DNA of 10,682 nucleotides from Anaerovoracaceae bacterium. Lineage in GTDB: Bacteria; Bacillota; Clostridia; Peptostreptococcales; Anaerovoracaceae. This document shows, piece after piece, positions 1 through 6,985 of the stretch. Both the position numbers and the translations under genes were made by a program. Where the stretch lies: positions 1 to 10,682 of the forward strand of contig JASBYX010000041.1 of assembly GCA_029983755.1 (NCBI GenBank), given 5' to 3'. The notes beneath the pieces were generated by a model. The model searched no databases and had not been told where the DNA came from. It saw only the letters and a program-made list of their open reading frames with translations. The stretch's first letter is position 1; every line of letters starts with the position of its first letter.

Positions 1-56
1 AGCCTTTTTTAAAATTTTTTCTCACAAATGGTTTGTTCTAATCCTCAATTAATTAA

Positions 57-84
57 GGTAACATAATATTGAAGCAATGTTACC
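57..84. promoter_or_regulatory. Inverted repeat upstream of the XRE regulator gene (candidate operator)
   Basis: GGTAACAT at 57-64 is matched exactly by its reverse complement ATGTTACC at 77-84, with 12 bases between. The arm centres are 20 bp apart, about two helical turns, which suits a dimeric DNA-binding protein. It lies 39 bp before the regulator start, where an autoregulatory operator is often found. An inner ATTG/CAAT pair (68-71 and 75-78) also permits an RNA hairpin, so an attenuator-like leader is an alternative. I found no convincing -35/-10 pair around it. The T-rich stretch at 5-22 could be the tail of an upstream terminator, but its stem is outside the window. Confidence 0.45.
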
Positions 85-122
85 ATAGCTTCTAGGAATT
101 CGACTTAACGGGGAAGATGCAA

Positions 123-575
123 ATGATCGGCGACAACATCAAAAAACGACGTAAACAGCTGAAAATGACACAGGATGAACTTGCAACGAAGCTAGGGGTT
201 TCTCAAAATGCGGTTTCAATGTATGAGCGAGACCTAAGAACCCCTGATGTTGACAAGCTTCCTATGCTATGCGAGATTTTGGAAGCCCCAAGCGATTATT
301 TCCTGGGAATTCCAATTTATTACAACTTTAACGAAGGCGCGAAGCTTTCAGAAGGCGCCACAGTTGAACCAATCCAGAATTTCGAGATAGATATTCTCCG
401 TGGTCTTCGGAAGATCTATTCAGAAAGAACTTCCGGAAGTCCCAGTCATATGGAGATCAACACAGATTTAATACTGAGTGTTATACGACTGATTTCCTGT
501 ATCGACCCCACCTACCATACAGCGGTCATCAAAATGCTGACCGGCATGGCCTCGGACAATACTTCAGAAATATAA
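123..575 (+). CDS. XRE-family helix-turn-helix transcriptional regulator
   Basis: A 150-residue cytoplasmic protein with an N-terminal Cro/C1-type helix-turn-helix at about residues 5-62. Recognisable elements are IKKRRKQLKMTQDELATKLG (helices 1-2), VSQNAVSMYERDLRTPD (recognition helix and following turn) and LCEILEAPSDYFLGI, which closes the domain. Residues 65-150 match no ligand domain I know; a helical stretch at about 88-145 may serve dimerisation. Two in-frame ATGs exist, at 117 and 123. The purine-rich site GGGGAAG at 110-116 abuts the first but lies about 8 bases before the second, so 123 is preferred. The gene stands alone on the + strand, converges on the aminopeptidase gene and has a dyad 39 bp upstream, which suggests autoregulation. 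The regulated genes are unknown, since the first downstream gene is on the opposite strand. Confidence 0.85.
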   Translation: MIGDNIKKRRKQLKMTQDELATKLGVSQNAVSMYERDLRTPDVDKLPMLCEILEAPSDYFLGIPIYYNFNEGAKLSEGATVEPIQNFEIDILRGLRKIYSERTSGSPSHMEINTDLILSVIRLISCIDPTYHTAVIKMLTGMASDNTSEI

Positions 576-594
576 GTCTTTACTCTAACTATAA

Positions 595-662
595 GAATCC
601 CCCGGCACGCTGACTCCTGCCTATATCTCAATAAACAGGATCAAAGTCTCACCGGGGGATTC
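595..662. terminator. GC-rich hairpin between convergent genes, probable bidirectional terminator
   Basis: GAATCCCCCGG at 595-605 pairs perfectly with CCGGGGGATTC at 652-662. Inside, GACT/AGTC and TCCTG/CAGGA segments could extend the stem beyond an internal loop. It sits between the regulator stop (575) and the aminopeptidase stop (682), where a shared terminator is expected. Neither side has a clean run of T; the + side is only moderately T-rich (663-690). The large loop and long arms are unusual for a simple terminator. Confidence 0.55.
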
Positions 663-681
663 GTTTATGCTCATTTATTCT

Positions 682-1794
682 CTATTTTTTAAGATTCTCA
701 GGATTCAATCCCTCAAGCTCAGGGATCACGAAAAGTCCATCCTTCCTGATCAAAACATCATCGAAGTAAATCTCTCCTCCGCCGTATTCTGGTCTCTGAA
801 TCAGCACCAAATCCCAGTGTACAGCTGATTTGTTCCCATTGTACGCATCATCGTAGCACATTCCCGGAGTCAAATGGATGCTCCCGGCAATTTTCTCATC
901 AAACAAAGTATCCTTCATCGGATGAAGCACATAAGGGTTCACACCTATTGCGAATTCCCCAAAATACCTAGCCCCCTCATCAGTGTCAAGCAGCTGGTTG
1001 ATTCTCTCATTATCGTTAGCTTCTGCCTTAACAATCTTACCATTTTCAACGTGGAAAACGATGTTCTCATATGTGAATCCAAGCTCCTCGCTCTGAGTGT
1101 TGTAGGAAATTACCCCGTTCATGGAATCCTTAACAGGAGCTGTGTAAACTTCTCCGTCCGGAATGTTCAGGCCACCATCGCACTTAATGGCTCCAATGCC
1201 CTTGATGCTGAAAGTCAGATCCGTACCCGGAGCCACAAGTCTAACCTTATCCGTCTTATTCATCAGCTCAACGAGAGGATCCATAGCCTTGCTCATCTTC
1301 TCATAGTCCAAGGTACAAACATCGAAGAAAAAGTCCTCGAAAGCCTCTTGGCTTGTACCTGCAAGCTGTGCCATAGAAGCATTCGGATAGCGCAAAATAA
1401 CCCACTTCGTTTTGCTCACTCTATAGTCGATAGTCGGATCAAGCATCCTGCTGTAAAGGGACATCTTATCCCCCGGCACGTCGCTGGTCTCACTTGTATT
1501 ATTTCCGGCACGAACAGCTATATACGCGTCCATCTGCTTCATCTCATAAAGCTTATAATCATTCATAACCTTAAGCTGCTCCTCATCGCAACCCAGCATG
1601 ATTTCTCTGTCCAAAACAGCGTCTCTAACCGTGTAGTATGGCCTGCCCCCTGCTTTGTACACATCCTTGATCAGTTGCCTGATAAGTGGCTTAGGAGATT
1701 CTCCTTCAAAATCGATAAGGACCTTCTCCCCCTTCTGCACCTTGCATGAATAATTCACTAATAAATTTGATAGTTTTTCAATTCTTGGATCCAT
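682..1794 (-). CDS. M29 family metallo-aminopeptidase (AmpS/PepS-like)
   Basis: A 370-residue predicted cytoplasmic dimetal aminopeptidase that would remove N-terminal residues from peptides. It starts MDPRIEKLSNLLVNYS and keeps the M29 landmarks: E215 in PDGEVYTAP, E280 in YFGEFAIG, H307 in SIHLTPG, Y314 seven residues later, and H326/D328 in VHWD. These match, in order, the two Glu, His, Tyr, His and Asp metal-binding or catalytic residues of the family. The length is slightly below the roughly 410 residues of the Thermus/Bacillus enzymes. The start at 1794 is chosen because GGAGGT lies 4 bases upstream. An in-frame ATG at 1863 would add 23 residues but has no ribosome site and would translate a tandem repeat. 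The gene has its own promoter and follows the NEAT gene in the same direction. A nutritional or peptide-turnover role is inferred. Confidence 0.93.
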   Translation of the reverse strand: MDPRIEKLSNLLVNYSCKVQKGEKVLIDFEGESPKPLIRQLIKDVYKAGGRPYYTVRDAVLDREIMLGCDEEQLKVMNDYKLYEMKQMDAYIAVRAGNNTSETSDVPGDKMSLYSRMLDPTIDYRVSKTKWVILRYPNASMAQLAGTSQEAFEDFFFDVCTLDYEKMSKAMDPLVELMNKTDKVRLVAPGTDLTFSIKGIGAIKCDGGLNIPDGEVYTAPVKDSMNGVISYNTQSEELGFTYENIVFHVENGKIVKAEANDNERINQLLDTDEGARYFGEFAIGVNPYVLHPMKDTLFDEKIAGSIHLTPGMCYDDAYNGNKSAVHWDLVLIQRPEYGGGEIYFDDVLIRKDGLFVIPELEGLNPENLKK

Positions 1795-1798
1795 ATTT

Positions 1799-1804
1799 AC
1801 CTCC
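1799..1804 (-). promoter_or_regulatory. Ribosome binding site deciding the M29 start
   Basis: Reads GGAGGT on the - strand, 4 bases before the ATG at 1794. It supports the 370-residue product over the 69-bp longer frame that opens at 1863. Confidence 0.85.
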
Positions 1805-1806
1805 GC

Positions 1807-1830
1807 TATATATTTCCGTATATATTTCCG
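1807..1830. repeat. Two tandem copies of a 12-bp unit in the M29 leader
   Basis: TATATATTTCCG occurs at 1807-1818 and again, identically, at 1819-1830. On the transcribed strand it is CGGAAATATATA twice, ending just before the ribosome binding site. It is probably in untranslated leader. If the longer frame were used it would encode RKYIRKYI. The unit is a multiple of three, as expected of a slippage duplication tolerated in either case. Confidence 0.8.
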
Positions 1831-1907
1831 ACAGGCTCCATCATCTGCCTGCCATTTCCCCATCTTGTAAAAGGATAAAAGCCCATCGCTTTCACACCTC
1901 GAAGGGT

Positions 1908-1913
1908 ATTATA
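1908..1913 (-). promoter_or_regulatory. Extended -10 promoter of the M29 gene
   Basis: The - strand reads TGGTATAAT: a perfect TATAAT hexamer preceded by the TGn extension. No good -35 hexamer lies 16-18 bp upstream (ATTAAA or TATTAA at best), as is common for extended -10 promoters. The predicted start near 1901 gives a leader of about 107 bases. It lies downstream of the NEAT gene's probable terminator, so the aminopeptidase is likely transcribed separately. Confidence 0.6.
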
Positions 1914-1936
1914 CCACAATTTTCATCAATTTAATA

Positions 1937-1958
1937 GGAGACAGGTTTCCCCGTCTCC
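1937..1958 (-). terminator. Stem-loop after the NEAT gene, probable terminator
   Basis: GGAGAC at 1937-1942 pairs with GTCTCC at 1953-1958, with further G/C pairing inside. It begins 27 bases past the stop of the large surface protein gene on the - strand. The following - strand sequence is A/T-rich (TATTAAATT) rather than a pure T run, so termination may be incomplete. Confidence 0.5.
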
Positions 1959-1984
1959 CATATTACGAAGGTTTGACTCTATGT

Positions 1985-4900
1985 TTAGATATCCTTCCTT
2001 CTTCTCACAACAAAATACATTGCTCCGGCAAGGGTTACGGCTAGCATGCCATATCCCGCCATCATTGGATTATCACCTGTTCTAACAGGTTTCTTTAAGT
2101 TTCCTTTACCCGGTTTAGGTGGCATCTTAGGTGATATGCCGTTTCCCTTGTTTCCGGCATCGCTCACATCTGATCCCGGCTTCTCAGGCTGATTGATATC
2201 TGTTTGTCCTGAATTTGTGTTATCTGTTTTACCCGGGTTATCATTGTTCTTGCTGTCATGGTTGCCATTCTTATCATTGTTATGGCTGCTGTTGTCATTA
2301 TCCGTCTTCCCAGGTTTGTTCTCGTCGGCATTAGTCTTGACTCTTACGCCGGCGGTGGACTTAAGGTCATCCTTTGTAACCAAGGTGAACGTATAATTAC
2401 CTTCTTCTAGATTTGATAGGGTTGCTGCCTTAATATCTAAAATTATGCTACCCTGGGATTTTGTGAAATCTTCTCCATCTTTGAGAGGAGTATCATTTAG
2501 TAGCAATTCCTTGAAGTCTTTAAGGTCAACACCTTCGAATTTAAGTATCATGCCCTTGGATTTATCCTTGATGAAGATATAATTTCCCTCATCATCCTTT
2601 TCGACCAGATAACCCTTAGCTTCGTTCAATTTCAGTGAATCCACAAGTTTAGGTTCTTTCTTAGGATTTTCCTTAGGATCTTCGCCACCAGGTTCTGATG
2701 GGTCTTTGTTATCCTCAATTTTTTTGAGGCTATTCCAGTCAAGCTCTAATCGTGCATTTTGTCTGCCTCCACCTGACTGTATACTCTCCATCACAGGAAC
2801 ATATACATTGAGCCAGATGTTTTTCTGATCCTTTTCAATAGGTATTAGCATCTCCTTAGGATAGAGTTTGCCCTTCATGATTTCATCAGTTCCAAATTCC
2901 GGATCATTGAAATCGTCGAATACATCCTTATATTCAGTCAGAACCTCAGCCACTTCTAATTTTGACTCATCAGTAGGTGGGTTTTCTGACTTTACTTCAG
3001 GATAATACCCAAGTTCTCCTAGATAGCCTGTAAAGCTGCTCCCTTCTAAGCTCTGAGTTAGTGGCATGAATACAAGCTTTAGATATAGCTTGCCATCTTT
3101 GAGGACAATGTGTAGTGGGAGTTTAGATCTCTTGCCATTTTCATCCTTAGTATAAGCTAAGGCACCATCTGCCATGGACTTTTGTCCTTTGTTGTATGCA
3201 TGCCATATATTGCCTTTAATTTCGTATACATCTTTTATCGCCTCGGCGTTTGGCTCGTTGTCCGGCTCGGAACCCGGATCTTCTTTTTCCTTTAGATCCT
3301 TAATTGCCTTTGACAGGTCAAGCCCCGCCTTGGAGATTTCCTTCTTAATAGCAACCTCATCGGAGAGAACTCCATCGGCAGCAGCTATTTTGTTGTCAAG
3401 GTTAGCAAGACTTTCTTCAGAATAGTTTTCTCTCTGGATTTCTTTCGCTTCCTTAACCTTTTTCTCTAGGGCAGCCTTGTCGTGTTCTTCGGCTTTTGCG
3501 TTTTTCAGCTCGAGATATAGCTTGCCGGAAGTTTCCTTGCCATTTTTGTCTGTGATTTTGATGCCTGTGGTTTCAAAGTTCTCGGGCAGGGTCAGGACAA
3601 TTCTTCCATCCTTGGCTTCGTACTTCGTGTCGCCAATGCTTATAGCTTTGATTGTAGCGTTTTCTGTGGTGTCAATATATACATCTAGCTTTCCATCATG
3701 GGCGATAAGCCTTGTTTTTGCGACCTCATCGTTAAATTGCGATTTCTGGTTTTTCCCATCTCTCAGCTCGGATTTAACAGAATAAAGCCCGTCTTCAAGG
3801 TTTACGGAATCCTGGGAAGTATCATTTGCGTTTCTTAAGGTTGTCCAGTCCAGTTTAAGTAGAACGTTTTGTTGTCCTGAGCTCGGATTTAGGGATTCCA
3901 TTATAGGGACGAATACACAAAGTGGTTCAAAACTCTCGATACCCTTGTCAACTATAGGAATTTCTATAAGCTTAGGATATGGGCTATACTTATCATTATA
4001 GTCATCTATTACATCATTACCTTGTTTGTCCTTCTGAGTCGAAATGACTGTAGATGGTTTGAGATTTTCCATCCCTCCCGGATTTCCGTTCTCATCGTAG
4101 GTATAGCCTGTATCATAATAGTATAAATATTGAAGATAGCCGAACATATTCTGAATTGTTATTCCATTGAAGTCCAGCGTTGCCTTATACTCTCCATCCT
4201 TGACATTTAGGGTGATCCAGTGCTTAATTGCCTCGTTTGCCATGGATTTTGACTTTCTGTCAGGCTTGAACATTTCAGCATACACTTTGTATTCTCCGTC
4301 GGCTAGTGACTTCGGGTCAAGCTTTGATGCGTCTTGGCTCGTCTTGAATGTTTTGACAGCATCTTTCAGAGCCTTCTCCGCCTTCTTTAAATCTTCAATG
4401 CTGATTCTTGTTCTTTGTGCCTCAGATTCTGCTTTTTTGATTTCACTTTGTAGGATCTGGAACGCAGTATCGGATTTTTTACCCTTCTCTATTTTCTTGG
4501 CATTTTCGATTGTTGCCTTTAGACTGTCCCTTGTTTCTGCAAGTTCACCACCATCTTTGAGGTTCTTAATAGCTCCCTCGATCTTATCAGATTTTTCTTT
4601 GATCTGAGCTGAAACCTTATGGTCTTTACCTGCATCTTTTTTCAGGCTCTTATAGAATTCTTCCCCTTCTTTAAGGGCCTTAGCCAGTTTGTCATAGCTG
4701 TCTTTAGAGTATGCCTTCTCCGGGTATCTCTTAGCCTTATCGATGGATTTTCTGAGAACAGATTTTTGATGGTAGGCAATGTCTGTGTCGTCTTGGATTT
4801 TTTTGATTCCCATGAACTTTAAATCCGCAGATTCCGGGCCTGCCATGTTTTCATCATAAGTATTATTAGCTCCCATTACCGGAGGAATAATCTTAACTCT

Positions 4901-6880
4901 GAAGCTATTTTCAACAATGACGGTGTCCTTATGGAGCTTCATCTTCACTGCCTTTAAGCAAGGAAATTCCTCAATTGCATCAAACCCTGCGTTATCAAGG
5001 AGTTTTCCATCTTCTCCAACCTCAAAATCCAGAAATTCCGTATCTTCCGGTTCCTTATTCCAAATATGCCCCATATAAGCCTTGGTGCTTCCTAGAACGA
5101 GGGGTTTAAAATCCAGATATACCTCCTGCTCGCCCCCCTTGGAAATTACATAGGCAGTTGATTTAAGAGTCTGGTCTGCCATGGAAAGTGAATCTTTGGC
5201 TCCAGCTTTTACAAGTTTTACGTTAGCCTTATAAACCCCTTCTTCATTAAAGTCATCAATACTGGATTCCTTCAGCGGTATTCCCATTGTTATTACAGCA
5301 TCGTTAATCCATTTGCTGTTATTCAGTGTAATAACAGCATATCTATGACCGTTCTCTCTGATGAATTTAACATTATCCTCCAGTGCACCGTCAAGATCCA
5401 TGTTGATAGCATTGTTCTCATCAATTTGCCAGAAAAACCTCATGAAGATTTCTTCATCCCAAGAATCGGGGATTGGTATCTTCAGCTCTCCCGCTCTACC
5501 AAGAGGGTTAACCTCATTGTCATTCTTATCCCTTAAGGATGTTTGATATGCTCTCCAATTTTCAGGGTCAGCTCCTGTAATTTTTTTCAAAATCTCCAGT
5601 TCTGATTCCTTTACATCTTCACCGGATTTAACATCTAACTTCGACGCATTTGCAGGCACATAGTTTCCTACTGCACTATAGGAAACCCCTGTTTTGTCGT
5701 CCTTAAAAGTCCTTATTGTCCAGCCCTTTGTGGAGGGGAAGATTGTGGCAGTGTAATAGCATTCTTCTTGATGAGGGCCATTCTTCGTCTTTTCTATCGT
5801 TTCTTCCGTATCGATCCTTACCTCCACACCGTTGGTTAAGGGAGCCTTTATGCCATCAGTACTATACTCAAATACCAATTCCTTCTTATCGGGGTCGTAT
5901 ATATTCTCCCCGTATTCGGCACTGTCATTCAAGAGAAAGTACTTCTCTATTGGGTCACTCCCGGCATCCTCATTGAATTTCATGCTTTCCAGTATCCTAA
6001 TGCTTTTAACATTCTCCGGTAATTTATCCGATAGTTTGTATGTTACTTTGATATTTTGCTTTCCACTCTCTCCTGTAACATCAATGGATTTGACGGTCCC
6101 CATGTCGGAGAGGCACAAACCCTGAGTGCTTTCATCAAAAGGTTGAAAATTATTTTTTGATATCCCATACCACCTTAGGAAGAACCTCTCCATACCTAAT
6201 TTGTCATATTGTTTTAAATCTTTAGCATCCGCATATCCTGCCTCCGCATAGAAAAGCGGTTTAGCTTCCTCGATTGTGTTTGGGATTATTTTATACTTTA
6301 CAGTATTGAGGAGGGTAAATTTCTTCCCATTCTTTGCGGTTACTTCGGAATATCCTCCCAGGGTGAAGGGTTTGTTCAAATCTTTAATCATGAACATCAC
6401 TGTACCGGTATTGGTAACCTTATCCACGAACCCTTTAACAGGTTCAATCTTTTCCCAGTCCTTCTTGCTCGTAAGTTCATTCTGGTGTGTGTATCCCTTG
6501 ATTACATCCCCATAGCCTGTCATAGGCATATCGGGAAACGAATCCCAGGGTTCCGAAGGAGGCAGTACTACGTGCTCCTTAAGGGTCTCTTTGTCCTGAT
6601 TATACAGTTGCAGTGTGGACAATTTATCAACGCCATAGACCTTTAATGTGATCTGTACCTGATCCCCCATCACGTTAAGCTTAATGCGGGGGGATATATT
6701 AGGCATTGTTGCCTGTCCGGCAGTGCGAACTACACTGGCGACATAGGTTCCGGCATTAAGTTTAATTTCTGCATCTCCACCCTTTTTTTCACCTGTTTGG
6801 CCGAATGCGTTACCCGGGTAGTAGGCAAACACAAACATGAAAACCAGGATGTAGGATAAAATCTTTTTTATCATATTCAT
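1985..6880 (-). CDS. Wall-anchored multi-NEAT, FIVAR-containing surface protein (putative heme/hemoprotein receptor)
   Basis: 1631 residues. A signal peptide (about 1-27, likely AFG|Q cleavage) is followed by a divergent NEAT-like module (about 42-205) and an unassigned beta-rich region. At 460-540 is an adhesin-type segment containing ELKIPIPDSWD. A NEAT-type module spans 545-693 and two FIVAR-like helical repeats 706-846. A second NEAT module spans 858-1015, a degenerate NEAT-like module 1028-1127, a third FIVAR-like repeat 1135-1198 and a third NEAT module 1216-1385. An Ig-like domain (1411-1515), an N/D/G/K-rich wall-spanning linker (1516-1597), PVRTGD at 1598-1603, a hydrophobic segment and RRRKD complete it. 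NEAT domains bind heme or hemoproteins; the three best modules share S-M-A and P-(V/I)-M instead of Tyr motifs. The tail should be sortase-processed, although it departs from LPXTG. Heme capture at the cell surface is inferred. The small secreted protein gene lies 105 bp upstream. Confidence 0.88.
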   Translation of the reverse strand: MNMIKKILSYILVFMFVFAYYPGNAFGQTGEKKGGDAEIKLNAGTYVASVVRTAGQATMPNISPRIKLNVMGDQVQITLKVYGVDKLSTLQLYNQDKETLKEHVVLPPSEPWDSFPDMPMTGYGDVIKGYTHQNELTSKKDWEKIEPVKGFVDKVTNTGTVMFMIKDLNKPFTLGGYSEVTAKNGKKFTLLNTVKYKIIPNTIEEAKPLFYAEAGYADAKDLKQYDKLGMERFFLRWYGISKNNFQPFDESTQGLCLSDMGTVKSIDVTGESGKQNIKVTYKLSDKLPENVKSIRILESMKFNEDAGSDPIEKYFLLNDSAEYGENIYDPDKKELVFEYSTDGIKAPLTNGVEVRIDTEETIEKTKNGPHQEECYYTATIFPSTKGWTIRTFKDDKTGVSYSAVGNYVPANASKLDVKSGEDVKESELEILKKITGADPENWRAYQTSLRDKNDNEVNPLGRAGELKIPIPDSWDEEIFMRFFWQIDENNAINMDLDGALEDNVKFIRENGHRYAVITLNNSKWINDAVITMGIPLKESSIDDFNEEGVYKANVKLVKAGAKDSLSMADQTLKSTAYVISKGGEQEVYLDFKPLVLGSTKAYMGHIWNKEPEDTEFLDFEVGEDGKLLDNAGFDAIEEFPCLKAVKMKLHKDTVIVENSFRVKIIPPVMGANNTYDENMAGPESADLKFMGIKKIQDDTDIAYHQKSVLRKSIDKAKRYPEKAYSKDSYDKLAKALKEGEEFYKSLKKDAGKDHKVSAQIKEKSDKIEGAIKNLKDGGELAETRDSLKATIENAKKIEKGKKSDTAFQILQSEIKKAESEAQRTRISIEDLKKAEKALKDAVKTFKTSQDASKLDPKSLADGEYKVYAEMFKPDRKSKSMANEAIKHWITLNVKDGEYKATLDFNGITIQNMFGYLQYLYYYDTGYTYDENGNPGGMENLKPSTVISTQKDKQGNDVIDDYNDKYSPYPKLIEIPIVDKGIESFEPLCVFVPIMESLNPSSGQQNVLLKLDWTTLRNANDTSQDSVNLEDGLYSVKSELRDGKNQKSQFNDEVAKTRLIAHDGKLDVYIDTTENATIKAISIGDTKYEAKDGRIVLTLPENFETTGIKITDKNGKETSGKLYLELKNAKAEEHDKAALEKKVKEAKEIQRENYSEESLANLDNKIAAADGVLSDEVAIKKEISKAGLDLSKAIKDLKEKEDPGSEPDNEPNAEAIKDVYEIKGNIWHAYNKGQKSMADGALAYTKDENGKRSKLPLHIVLKDGKLYLKLVFMPLTQSLEGSSFTGYLGELGYYPEVKSENPPTDESKLEVAEVLTEYKDVFDDFNDPEFGTDEIMKGKLYPKEMLIPIEKDQKNIWLNVYVPVMESIQSGGGRQNARLELDWNSLKKIEDNKDPSEPGGEDPKENPKKEPKLVDSLKLNEAKGYLVEKDDEGNYIFIKDKSKGMILKFEGVDLKDFKELLLNDTPLKDGEDFTKSQGSIILDIKAATLSNLEEGNYTFTLVTKDDLKSTAGVRVKTNADENKPGKTDNDNSSHNNDKNGNHDSKNNDNPGKTDNTNSGQTDINQPEKPGSDVSDAGNKGNGISPKMPPKPGKGNLKKPVRTGDNPMMAGYGMLAVTLAGAMYFVVRRRKDI

Positions 6881-6885
6881 CAAAT

Positions 6886-6890
6886 CCTCC
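6886..6890 (-). promoter_or_regulatory. Ribosome binding site deciding the NEAT protein start
   Basis: GGAGG on the - strand lies 5 bases before the ATG at 6880, giving MNMIKKIL and a normal signal peptide. A longer frame opening at 6928 would put 16 polar residues in front of the signal peptide and is unlikely. A second ATG at 6874 is 11 bases from the site and less favoured. Confidence 0.88.
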
Positions 6891-6912
6891 ACTTCTGATG
6901 ATACATTAATAC

Positions 6913-6949
6913 ACTGCCCAACAACCACCTGAAATTGGCTGTGGGCAGT
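6913..6949 (-). promoter_or_regulatory. Stable intercistronic hairpin between the small secreted protein and NEAT genes
   Basis: ACTGCCCA at 6913-6920 pairs perfectly with TGGGCAGT at 6942-6949, and CA/TG plus CCA/TGG can add five pairs past a bulge and a mismatch. No T run follows on either strand, so it does not look like an intrinsic terminator. In a shared transcript it could protect the upstream message, guide processing, or set unequal expression of the two proteins. It ends about 23 bases before the GGAGG of the NEAT gene. No clear separate promoter for the NEAT gene was seen in this 105-bp gap. Confidence 0.5.
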
Positions 6950-6985
6950 AAGATTTAGCTATTTAAATTGTATCAAAAACCTTTC

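Noticed and set aside
1..116. A sigma-A promoter for the XRE gene
   Set aside because: CATAAT at 62-67 lacks a -35 partner at acceptable spacing, and TTGAAG at 69-74 lacks a -10.
874..1749. A 291-codon open frame on the + strand opposite the aminopeptidase gene
   Set aside because: It is antisense to a gene with all M29 metal-binding residues, lacks a ribosome site, and its translation resembles no protein family.
1795..1863. A 23-residue N-terminal extension of the aminopeptidase
   Set aside because: No ribosome site precedes 1863, it runs through a tandem repeat, and GGAGGT sits at the right distance from 1794.
3174..4822. Several + strand open frames opposite the NEAT gene
   Set aside because: They are Ser/Phe/Leu-rich shadows of Lys/Glu/Asp-rich coding sequence, without ribosome sites or recognisable domains.
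6881..6928. A 16-residue extension before the NEAT protein signal peptide
   Set aside because: GGAGG is 5 bases before 6880 and the signal peptide begins naturally there.
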